From Tribonema minus (taxonomy: Eukaryota > Sar > Xanthophyceae > Tribonematales > Tribonemataceae), in the NCBI GenBank assembly GCA_017506865.1, contig JAFCMP010000113.1:744001-808000 (forward strand): a stretch of DNA of 64,000 nt. The letters are read 5' to 3'. How positions within the stretch are numbered: position 1 is the first letter of the stretch; each line of letters opens with the position of its first letter. This document shows, piece after piece, positions 1 through 11,800 of the stretch. Below the pieces are notes generated by a model. That model did not search any database. It saw only the letters and a list, made by a program, of their open reading frames with translations, and was not told where the DNA came from. Made by a program: the position numbers and the translations under genes.

Positions 1-656
1 TGTGTGGTGACGATCAGCACCCCCCACACAACTGCTGCTTAGTGACCCCTACTGGCGGCCGGGCGCAATGCCGGGCGGCGCAAAGAGGGTGTGAATGAGC
101 CCCCTCCCCACTTTCCTCCAGCGGAAGTGCGAAGAGCGGGCGGGCCAACCGGAAAGTGGAGCGAAACCGCCATGTGCTGCGCGAGAGGTCCCGCAGCGGC
201 GGCGTGCGCGCGCTGCGCAGCGGCGGCGACGCCGTTCCGCCGCAGCAGCAGCCGCCGGCGCGGCGGCGGCGGCGGCGGCGACCGTCCTTATATCGACGAG
301 CAATGCATACAGGCGCGCGCTCTCTCTCGCGAGGGCGCGCGAGTGCGGGAAGTTTCAGTTACAGGCGATCGTGTGCGCTGCAGCCGAGCAGCGGCGGCAG
401 CCCCGTGAGGCGGCGCCGGTGCCGCAGCCGCGCGCAGCTCTACTGTCGCCGCCGCCGCCCGCTGCCGCCGCCGCCGCTCCCGCCGCCGCCGCCTCCGAGC
501 TGCCGTTTTGCGGCATGCAGCTGCAGCATTGGCGGCGCAGGCTGCAGCTGCCGCAGCAGCGGCTCGGCGCTGCCGGCCATGACGCGGAAGGAGCGCAGCC
601 CTGCTGCTGCTGCGGCGGCGGCGCCGGGCGGCGGCGGTGGCGGCAGCGCATGCGGG
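1..656. other. Region downstream of the CBP gene; GC-rich trinucleotide-repeat DNA
   Basis: This stretch is extremely GC-rich, with GCC/GCG/CAG runs. It is open in several frames on both strands, but the predicted peptides are Arg/Ala/Pro-only compositions with no recognisable domain. I see no convincing gene. It probably contains the 3' untranslated region of the CBP gene and possibly the start of a neighbouring promoter. No canonical AATAAA signal was found on the minus strand. Confidence 0.5.
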
Positions 657-2828
657 CTATGATGCGCCGTTGCTGTCACCGCCGCCGCCTGCGAGCGCCG
701 CGCGCGCGCGCTCGCGGTACCACTCGTTCATGTGCTGGCGGCGGCGGTCGTCCATCTGCTGCTGCTGCTCGACCATGGCGCGCATGCGCTGGCGCATCTG
801 GTTGCACTGCGGCACGGAGCAGCCGTCCTTCTTGCACTGCCGCGCGTGGATCTGGCGCGCACGTGCGCACGAGGGGGGCGCATGGGGGGGGGGGGGGGGG
901 GGGGGGGTGAGAGTTTGTCACCACCACGCATTCACAGCATCTTGATGCGTCAAGGCTGGGGCTGCGCAACGAGGAGAACTGTGAGCTGGTGCTCGCAATC
1001 GCCTCTGGGAGTGCGCGTTGCATGATGTGCTGCGGTACTGCAGGCGGCCTCCACACTCTCTGTGGTGTATACTCAAGTATGTACATCTACACAGCAGGAT
1101 GCAACGCTTGCGAGTGTCATGCTGCCCGCGGCTCTGTTGTGTTTTGCAGCTGCCCGATGTTCTCCCATGTCATCCAAAGGAGCGCTGCTTGCTGTGCGCC
1201 GAAAACAACAGACGACTTCAGAAGCTTCACTTCTTCGCAACACTGGTGGTCTACAGCAGGTCAGGCAGTGACACGCGCAGAGCGCAAAGGCGGCGCTACA
1301 GCACTTCAACACACATGCATGCAAGCAAAGCGCTGCGCGCGTATTGAGCGTTGGCTCACCAACAGCAGCGCGAAGACGCGTTGCAGACGTCACAGCACTT
1401 TCAACATACACTTTTAAAAACTGAGCACTGCGCGCGTGTTGAGCGTTTTGCAGTACAGCACTTCAACCTACACCTGAACTGAGCGCTGAGCGCGTGTCGA
1501 GCGCTGACTCACCGACAGCAACGCGACGACGCGCGCTGCAGACGTCACAGCACTTCAACATACACCCGAGCGGAGCACTGCACACGTGTTGGCGCTACTT
1601 CAACATATACTTTTAAAAGCTGAGCGCGCTGAGCACGTGTGATGAGCGCTGACTCACCGACAGCAGCGCGAAGACGCGTTTGCAGACGTCGCACTGCGCG
1701 CCCTGCGCGCGCGCCGGGCACGACTGCCCGTGCGCCAGCAGCGCCTGTGTGCGGCAGCAGAAGAGGAGCAGCCCGAGGAACCATGTCAGTGCGGTGCGCG
1801 GAACAGTCAGAAAGACGCTCTCAGACCGCGAACGAGAAGGTTAGAGATTGACGTCTGCGTCGTGCTTCGAAGTGCGAGGGGGTGAGCTGCGTGCCAATGC
1901 GCGGCGCGGACGCGCGAGAGAGAGTCTGATGCTGGTGGCATGTGGCGCGCCTGATGCGCGACTGCGAGCAGCGCCTGCGTCGGGCAGCGGAAGAGGAGCC
2001 CGGGGGACGACCTCAGCACGGTCCGCGGAACGATACACGTAAGAAGGGCGGATCAAAATGAAACAGCCAAGAGCTGGGTGTAGAAGTACTGGCAAATGAT
2101 TTCATGCGCACTTGCGCACCCTGCTGTCGAGTGCGCAGACTCGCAAAGCATAACGATCTTGGCAGCGAGCCGTCGCGCACATGTCAGCTCTCTGCGGGAG
2201 CACACAACCCTAACCCTAGCCCTGGTCCCAACACTGCTGTGCGCATAACATGTACTTCGCAGTGCATGTCTTCATGCGGCTGCAGTTGGTGCTCGGGCAC
2301 GCGGCGTCCGCACGCACCTCAAACTTCAAGTAAAACTTCAATGCGCTATACGCCTACATACATACCTTCATGCGGCTGCAGTTGGTGTTGGGCACGCGGC
2401 ATCCACGCACCTCAAACTTCAAACCTTAAGTACAACTGCAACATGCGTACCTTCATGCGGCTGCAGTTGGTGCTGGGGCACGCGGCGTCCACGCACGTGC
2501 TCGCGTGCGTGAGCAGCTGCATGTGCAGCATGATCGACCGCTGCCGCTCGCGCCGCTGCTTCTCCGTCTGCAGCTGCGCGTCGCCGCCGCCGCCGCCGCC
2601 CGCGCCGCCGCCGCCGCCGCCGCCACGGCCCTTCTCGTCCGCCTTCCCCTTGACGGGAATGGCGCGCAGGCGGTGCGGGTGGCCGGCGGTCGGGGCGCAC
2701 TCTGAGCACAGCTCAAAGTTCTCGCACACGGTGCACTGGTAGCGGTTGCCGGCGACGATCTCGCGCTGGCACAGGGAGCACGTGCTGAGGAACTTGGGCG
2801 CGTCCGGCGTGGAGAGGTGGTACAGCAC
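657..2828 (-). CDS. CBP exons 10-12: ZZ zinc finger, TAZ2 and C-terminus
   Basis: Exon 10 (2828-2451) starts [20 protein letters not shown] and contains a ZZ finger (CSLCQREI…[15 protein letters not shown]…HPHRL), a Gly-rich run and the start of TAZ2 ([19 protein letters not shown]). Exon 11 (1744-1658) continues [20 protein letters not shown] and CKRVFALLS. Exon 12 (851-657) ends TAZ2 with [20 protein letters not shown], then a Gln/Arg-rich helix and the stop codon TAG at 659-657. The joined TAZ2 aligns with plant HAC TAZ2 in ligand spacing. Exon-edge copies lie at about 2366 and 2270 (exon 10 end), 1510 and 1360 (exon 11 end) and 1935-2000 (exon 11 start). Confidence 0.92.
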
Positions 2829-5800
2829 CTGGGGGGAGGGGGGGGGGGGGGGGAAGGGGGGGGGGGGGGGGGGTGAGGCATAGACTATATGTACATAGCA
2901 GGGGAAGGCACGGTTCGGCGGATCAAAAACGGTTCACGGTTCAGAATCAGAACCGAACCGAACTGATCCGTTGTCTGCGTGATCCGATCTGAACCGGACC
3001 GTCGTCGAACACGGTGTGAGTTGATCTGATCCGTGTTTGTCTCTCTGCTCCGTCAAGTTTGAGCCAGGTTGTTGATCCGTGCTGGGCGGGGGGAACCGCT
3101 ACTTTTCAGGGTTGGATGCGTGTATTTGATTGCGCACAAAGCCAGTGAATCACTACACTGCCCGGAGATGGCTGACACAGCAGCTGGTGCTGTAGATCCC
3201 GCGACTGAGCTCCTTTCTTTTAGAGAGAGAGAGAGAAGTGGCACACATTTATTCACCCTCCTTGACCTCATGATTAAGCCAGCACAACTTGCATTTCAGG
3301 GGCTGTTGCATCTTGCAATGTAGGGTGCACTTAGAATCAACTGATTTGAGTGCATGGCCTGCTGGCACGGCCTCATGTCCACACCATCACGCAAGTGCTA
3401 CCAGTGGCTGCCATGCCACACACATGCGTGTGGGCTGGCGATGCTGCATTTGTAAGCATGAATCGACCGAGATGGGGATGAATCCGGTGCCAGTGGCGAA
3501 AGTAACACTGACCAGTTTGCGTTTACATCGGTGGCTCTGATACCACCACTTACACCGATGTCTACAGTGCCACCACTGTTGTTCACCGAAAACCACAGAC
3601 AGGACTGCAGAACACATTCTACACCTGCGACGCAGCTCGGTGGGACACTGGGCAATCTTGTTTGTCGGCAACCTCCGCCAAGATGTTCTCACCAGGGTAG
3701 AAATGCAGGCACTGCTGCAGCAGGGCGTTCATTCGCAAGGCTCTTCCCAGGCACTTGGGGAGTTGGTAAGGAGGGCAGTTTTGAGGCAAACTTGAGCAAC
3801 CAATCAAATCGTCGGCTTTCTCTATATTCAATTGATCGCTAATAGTCGATTATAGTCGGCTGAAGTCAGAACGTTGAAGCTGGAGTGTCACTTGAAAGCC
3901 TGCCGGCGTTAGCAGAGCAATCAGGAAGGCAGCTGAGGCACCAGCAGCAGGGCAGCAGGCAGGCAGGGTGTGGGTGCCGCTGTGCTCATGCCTTCCAAGT
4001 GCTTCCACGGGTGCGGCCGACGAGTAAGCCAGGGTGGTGCAACCTGCCCAGACTGCAAAGCAAAGGCTCTGGCCCTGGGGATTGGAAGGTGAAGAAAGCC
4101 ATCAAAGCAGACAATGCCAAGTTTAACGCCAAGCTGTCGAATGAGCGCCGCTCTGCCAAGATCGAGCAGTCCCGCCAGCTGCATGCTGCTGGCATCGGGC
4201 GTGCTCTCGCCCTGGACGACTCCCAACTGCAGCCTTTCCTGGACGTGCTCACCCAGGAGGGCAAGCTGTTGCAGTGGCTGATCGAGCACGGGATCGACAT
4301 CTACACCGGCATTGGGTTTCTTGCCCGCTGCAGGGACGGTGCTCCCGAGGGCACCGCCTTCACCACCTCTCGCGGCGGCTACGACTGCAGCCTCGTCGAC
4401 GGTAGCGGCCAGAGCATCACCAAAGAGGGCTTCAAGACTGTCGTCATCGCCAAGTCAACGAACCGCCTGAACGTCTCGGGCCTAGAGAAGCTGCAACAGA
4501 CGGAGCACTGGGACCTGCCGACGAGGCTGTGGAAGAAGAAAGGCGGTGACCCCTACGGCCGTCGCGACGAGGTGGAGGGAATTCTGCAGGAGCATGCATT
4601 CTTTGTCTCTTACAAGATTCCTGGCGGTGCTGGCGCAAGTGTTGTGGAGGAGATTGCCAACAGCACGGCGGTGCTCGAGCTTGAGCTGTGAGTTTGCTGG
4701 AGATTACTAGACGCGGATAGCCGGTTCTGCATTTGGGCTTTTCAGGTGAAACACAAATGAACCTTTGATCATCATGCATCAATTTTTGAGGTTGGAGTGG
4801 CTGCGTTTCCTGTTGCTGTTGCCACTTGATGTTTTGTTTTTGTTTGAGGCACGCATGTGTGTGGCATGGCAGCCACTGGTAGCACTTGCGTGATGGTGTG
4901 GACATGAGGCCGTGCCAGCAGGCCATGCACTCAAATCAGTTGATTCTATGTGCACCCTACATTGCAAGATGCAACAGCCCCTGAAATGCAAGTTGTGCTG
5001 GTTTAATCATGAGGTCAAGGAGGGTGAATAAATGTGTGCCACTTCTCTCTCTCTAAAAAAAAATGTGTCCAACGTTGAGTCAGCGCTCCTATGATCACTA
5101 GTGGCGGCTCAGACACGCAAAGTGCTGGCACGCTGCAGTTACAAAAGGCAGTGCCTGCTCGGAAAGGCAAGCCGCAGGAGCGGCCGCGCCAGCCTGCAAT
5201 TCTCCAACTTCATGTCCCAACTTCAACTTGATGTTCTACCTGTTGAAGGCCGTATACAGTGCGCAAATATGTACTTCCTGAGGGCTTGGTACGACAAGTG
5301 CATGCACTGTGGAACTACTGCAAAAGTGGTTTATGAAAAACACTTGAGTTGAACCGTACTTGAACCGAACCGTGAACCATCTTGGTGAGTAGATTTGAAC
5401 CTTGATGCTGCCTGAGTTGATTAAGAACCGTGATGCCGCCTGAGTTGAATTAGAACCAAACCGTGAATCTGGGGGCTGAGCTGTGAACCGAACCGATCCG
5501 AACAGCGGTCTTGGCCCCATGAACCGATTTGATCCACGTCCAAAATCATGAACTGTGCTGTCCCCTGGTACATAGGTGGTGAAGCATCTCGAGAGGGGGG
5601 TTCGGATGACTCATATACAAGGTGGAGGCGGAGGCGGCGGGAGGGGGTGAGAGGGCGGGGGCAAGAGGCTGGGGGCTCAGCTGAGCGATCATCAGGTACA
5701 TCTGCTGGTATGCGTGTCATTTGCAGGGGTAGCGCTCACCACCATGCTCGAGTGCTTAGACCGGCGCAGCTGGTCACGGACATCTAGTACTCGCACTTGC

Positions 5801-8800
5801 TACTCTGAAGTACAGAGTGTACCAAATGCATCTGCACGTATGCGATGTCAATTTGCACTGGTGGCAGCGCTTACCATCATGCTTGAGTGCTTGGACCAGC
5901 GCAGCTGGCTACTTGGTACTTGGTACTTGCTTTTTTGAGGTCACAGAGTCATTTGGTTCCTGCTAGAACTGTATCTGCTGGTATGCGCGATCGTCATCAA
6001 TCCCCGGTGGTGGCAGCGCTCACCATCATGCTAGAGTGCTTGGAGCGCCACAGCTTGGCTACTTAGTACTCGTACTTGCTACTTTAATAATACACAGTGT
6101 TCTCTAGTCGAATGGTTCCTATTGGAAGTGTATCTGCACGTAAGCGCGATCGTCATTACATTTGCACTGGCAGCAGCGCTCACCATCATGCTCGAGTGCT
6201 TGGACCGCCGCAGCTGGTCGAACTGGTAGTGGTTGCCCTGGCACAGGTTGAGGAACGCCTGGCGCGTGTCGAAGATCTCGCTGAACTGATTCTCCTCCGT
6301 CTCCTCCGTCTCGTCGCGTTCGAGCGGCGTCGCCGCAAGCTGCACCAGCTGCGCATCCGGTGCCTGCCCCTTCGTTTGCTGCGCACAAAACGGCCCATGG
6401 AGTGTTCAACATGATGTCAGCGCCGAATTATGCGAAGCGGCAGTTGCATACAGTTAGGTTACAGTTACTGTGTTTTCCTCCATCTCATCGCGCTCGAGCG
6501 GCGTCGCCGCGAGCTGCATGAGCTGCGCATCCAGTGTCTCCCCCTTCGTTTGATGCGCACGTGACGGTGAGATGCTTGTCGCATAAGGTCTAAAGGGCGC
6601 GCGAGGACTCTCATGGCACGCGCAGCCCCTACCAGTACGCGGACTACACGTGGGGTCCGTCCGGCGTGTTGGCGCTGCCAACATGTAAACTTCATTTCAT
6701 TCCCTGTGTCCCCCCCCCTTCCTCCGCCTTCGTAAAAACGTATCGTGCATCTGATTCCCAGCACAGTTCGGAGTTTAACGTTGATGCACGCATGCTCTGG
6801 GGCTGCCCCTCGCCCCCCCCCCCCCCCCCCCGTCCCCGTTCTCTGTGCACGTGGCGGAAGAAACTACTCTGGGTCAACTTCAACTGTGACTCACCAGCGC
6901 CTGGATCTGTTCCTTGGCGCGCTTGACCTGCACCTCCAGCGCGTGTCGCGCCTGCACAAGCACCGAGCAGGCGGATAAAACAAAATAGCGCACTGTCAAA
7001 TTCTATCCCTAGCACCCGACCCTGAACTGGCGACGCGGCTTGGCAGTTACTGCAGCAAACATAACACGGTTATTGGTGGAAGGCACCTGCAGCTAACCAT
7101 CCCTTGTCACCTAGAGCTCTACGATCTTTTGATTCGTTTTCATAAAATAGGGTTCAGCTTAGGGGGTGACCCCTGAGCTGAAGGCCGCTGCCAGGTACCC
7201 TCATCGTCACGAGAAGAAAAAAGCGCAGTTTCAGGCAGTCAAGTTGAGGTTTGCACACGTGGGCCCGATGGTGTTGGGGAGGCGCTGCAACAGGGCATCA
7301 TGAGCCCCCCCCTTGGGCCTCCTTGAGCACTCCTACCCCCCCCCCCCCCGTGCAAACCACTCAAGCACACATACGTACATCACATACTTCAAAAGTGCAC
7401 ATGTACCACCATCTCCCTCCCCACAAACAACGTAATCGCTGCACACATAACAGACATCCATATTGTGTCCCTCGCGACCAACAACAACAACTTTGCAGCG
7501 GTTCAGCAATATAGACGCTTCCCAAAGCACCTCCACGCAAACCACACTGCGCACACACATACACACGCACACCGTATATATATACATACATGCCATGTCC
7601 CTCACCACGACAAACAACTTCGCTTCCCAAACCCACCTCCATCGCCTTGACGAACGAGCGCGGCTTGAGGTACGCGACGATGAAGCTCCCCTTCATGGGC
7701 CCAATGATCTCGCCCAGCCGCTGCATCAGGGGGTCACGGAACCCCCCCCCGTCGTCCCCCCCGTCCGCCCCCTTGCCCCCCCGCTTGCGGGCCCCCCCAC
7801 CCCCCGCCTTTTTGCGCGTCTTTGACATGGACCCCCCCTTCCGGCCTGCCGGGCGTTCGTGCGCAGTGCTCTCCTCCTGAGCGCGGGCGGATGGGACGTG
7901 AAAAAAGTGTTATAGAAGCATGTGGTGGCGTATTGAACACGTCAGTTTTCGGTGAGGGTTTGGGTTTCATCAGGGTGTCGCGCATTTGCCCAACCATCAG
8001 CGCATCAGTCACGGCAAAAGACATGGGATCGTGGAATTGGGGTTTTGCGCAGGGAAAGGTCACATGGCGCCGGTCGCTCGTGCGCGGTGCTTTCCTCCTG
8101 AGACGGTTCGGACGATGGACGCGGCGAAAAGTGGCGCACGCAGTCATGAATCCGTTGCCGTGTTGGGGTTGAGGTACGGGGCTTGGGGTCAGGCGCAGGG
8201 CTGAGGTTCTACGCATTGCGAGGGCGTGCCACCTGGGCACGCGCGATGACGTACTGCCAGTCAGGCGCAGCGGATCGCGCGTGCGATCAAGGATCAGCCA
8301 CGCGGGGGGGTCAGGCTTTGGGCGCACGCAAGCGCACGCGAATGATGACACGCTGCCGAACAATTGTCGCGGATTCATGCGGCTGGCTGCGCGTGGGCTA
8401 AGCTGTCCTAACCCTAACCCTAATAAGTCACGCGTCACGCCCGGCGAGACGTTTGGCGCCTGCTATCTCACGCGGCATCACATCTGTTGCGCCCCCCGCT
8501 TGCTGCATCGAACAACCGCAGTTAGAATGAATACCGCAATGTACTACAACAGTAAAAGGATTACAGCAATCGCGTGCGTGGACGTATAGTTGTATTGCTG
8601 AAAGCACTTGCGGCCGACCATCTCTTGTCATCTAGAGCTCTACGATCTTTTCATGCGTTTTCATTGGCATTGAAGTAGCATCAATACCATACATACAGAA
8701 GTAGCATCAATACCATACATACCTGCTCTAGGTCCTTGATGATGGTCTCTGCCTCCCCCAATCCAGTACGCACCCTCCAGATACGGTATATACTTGGAAT

Positions 8801-11800
8801 TACAGCATCCTATCATCACATGCACCTGCTCTAGGTCCTTCAAGATCGTCTCCGCCCCGATCCAGCAGTCGCCCCCAGATACGGTATGTACATCTATGAA
8901 CTTGAAACTATAGCATTGCAGCGTTAGAAATACAGTTTCGTTGTTGCCATACATACCTGCTCTAGGTCCTTGATGATGGTCTCCGCCTCCCCAATCCAGT
9001 AGTCTCCCTCGAGATACGGTATGGCCGTGGGGTCCGCGTTGACGTCCGACCAGCACTCGTCGTACAGGTTGGTGATGTGCTCGATGATGCCGCGCTGTTG
9101 GGCGTCCTCCAGCATCGACAGGTACCTGCGCACAGTGCACAGGTAGGCAGGTATCTTAGTGTATGTATTATATACATACCTAGAAGGAAGAAGGGCATTG
9201 TAGTTCAGAGTATGTTCATAGCTGATGTGCCCAAGGACGCCACGCTGCTGGGCATGCTCCAGCATCAACGGGTACCTGCACGAGGTGCGCAAGTAGGTAT
9301 GTAACTGAGTGCATGTATGTGTATTCATAACATGTACCCAGTGCACCTTGGTGAGTGTGTGTGTCTAGGAACATGTACCCAGTGAAAAAGGGTACTTTCG
9401 AAGTATACATTGATAGCTGACGGGCTCGATGATGCCGCGCTGCTGCGCACCCTCCAAGCATCAACAGGTACCTGCGTGAGGTGTGGAAATATGTCTTGTT
9501 TCAGTAGATGTGTATATGTACCTATGTAGTAATGGTACAGGTATGTACCTCAAGTATGTTCATAGCTGGCGAGCTCGATGATGCCGCGCTGCTGAGCATC
9601 CTTCAGGCTGAACAGGTAGCTGCACGAGAACAGCAACTTTGCCCCCACCCACCCCACCCCCCCAGCGGCACGTCACACTCACCAGTTCTGCAGGCCCATT
9701 GCCCTTGGGCGCCCTACCCACATCAAGTTCAACTGCAACCCCCTGCCCCCAACGGCACGTCGCACTCACCAGTTCTGCAGCCTGTCGTCCTTGGGCGTCT
9801 TCTGGTCCTCGGGGTGGCAGTACAGTATGTAGTCGTCGCCCTTCAGCGGCGGGCACGCCCAGATGTGCGCCGTGTGGAAGCCGCGCCGCTTCACGTACTC
9901 GAGGTACGCGACGATGATCTCCTTGTACACGACGGTGCGGTACTGGCGCGGGCGGAAGTAGTGCACCGAGTCGAGGTACGAGACGTACACGCGGCGCTGG
10001 TTCGGCGGCCCGCACGCGTGCCCGTACTCGTACACGTACATGCCGAACAGCAGGCAGTCGACGCCGTCGAGCTCCTGGAAGAGGAGGACGCACTTGGAGC
10101 GCGCCAGGAACTCGCTCGGGAACCCGCGCGCGCGGAACCGCCGCGCAAAGTTCGCCTTGACGACGTGCGTCACGTCCTGGTTCGAGACGACCTTGATGTG
10201 GATCTCGTTGACCGCCGCGGGCGCAGCGCCGCCGCCGCGCGCCGCCGCCGCCGCTGCGTCCGCGTAGCAGCGGCGCAGGCGCTCCTGCACGCGCGCCTCG
10301 ATGAACTGCGACATGGGCGTGTGGGGGATGTCGCGGCCGCCGAGCTTGCGCGCCGTCGGCGCGAGCGACCCCGCCGCGCGCCGCTTGTCGAGGATGCAGT
10401 GCGGGCACGAGAAGGGGACGTCGTCGTGGAGGTTGCGGCGCGCATTGAAGAGCGCGCACGCCTGGTGCGCCCAGCGCTGGCAGTCCGTGCACTCCACCCA
10501 GGGCTCCTCCTGCACCTCGTCGTTCTTCTTGCGCACGAGCTCGCGCTTGGACAGCGCGACGTCGCCCACGCGGATCGGCTCGTTGTCGCGCAGCTCGCCG
10601 TAGCACTGCGTGCACCAGTGGAACTGCTTGCGCAACGAGGGGGAGGGGGGGGGGGGTGGGGGGCTTTAAGGGTGGGGGGGTCAGGGCGCCTCAAGAAAAG
10701 ACAGTTTGCAAAGTACTGATGTAATGCGATGATTCGCTGAGCGATTGACGCGGATCGGCTCGTTGTCGCGCAGCTCGCCGCAGCACTGCGTGCACCAGTG
10801 AACTGGAGGTTTGGGGGAAGGGAGGGGGGGGGGGGTCAGGCCTTCTGAGCGCAGCAAAACAAGCCTTGGGGGGGGGATCAGGCCTTCGGAGCGCAGCAGA
10901 TCAGCCTTTGAGCACAGTGATGTCACTAGTGTCTTGCTGAGCATTCATGTGCCGATGCGGTGTGTTCGCCGCCGCGCAGCTCGCTGTAGCATGGCGCGCG
11001 CCACTTGAACTCACGCGCACACACACAGGCTGTGATGTACTTCAAAAGTATGGATACCGCAACAAGAGGTGACGCACCTGTGCAGAAGTGCAACTTAAGG
11101 CTGATGCACGACATGTCGCGCCGCGCACACACACACAGTGACTGTGGCGTAGTTGACGCACCTCATTTGCACCGCCTGTCCAGAATCATCGGCCGCAACA
11201 GACGCGCAACATGCCGCAGTCCGCGCCGCCCAAGTGGTAGACTTCAACTACACACTTGAAGTAGACACATGAATCCTGTGACGGGCGGAGACGCACCTGA
11301 TTTGCGCCGCCCGTGTAGAAGCACGAGTTGCGATGAACGCGCGAAGTGCCGCAGCCCGCGTCGTTGAAGTAGTAGACTTGAAGTACACACATGCATGCAT
11401 ACGAATCGCGACAGGGGGGGGGGCGACGCACCTGATTCGCGCCGCCCTGTGTAGAAGTACGAGTTGCGGCGATTGCGCGACATGCCGCAGCCCGCGCCGT
11501 TTATTTACTTTAACTGCACACTTGAAGTACACGCATGTATGTACTGTGACGGATGGGGGGTGACGCACCTGATTCGCGCCGCCCGTGTAGAAGTACGAGT
11601 TGCGGCGGATGCGCGACATGCCGCAGCTGGCGCCGTTGCAGTAGTACATGGGCGGCTCCCACGTGAGCGTCGACGCGCCGCACAGCGCGCAGCGGTCGCC
11701 GGCCACGCGCTGCGCCTCCGCGTCGCCCTTGACGCGCTCCGCGACCTGCATTTGCGCAATGAGCATAGCGGCGCTTACGATGGGAGGATGAAACAGGTCG

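Noticed and set aside
95-910. Long plus-strand open frame over the CBP 3' end
   Set aside because: Arg/Ala-rich composition produced by GC-rich repeats; antisense to the CBP TAZ2 exon, which has clear domain evidence.
7540-7600. TATA/CA-repeat promoter (TATATATACATACATG)
   Set aside because: Lies inside a CBP intron among CA/TG microsatellites; no gene start follows.
9508-10719. 403-codon plus-strand frame
   Set aside because: Exact antisense of the HAT exon; Val/Arg/Ala-only composition, no domain.
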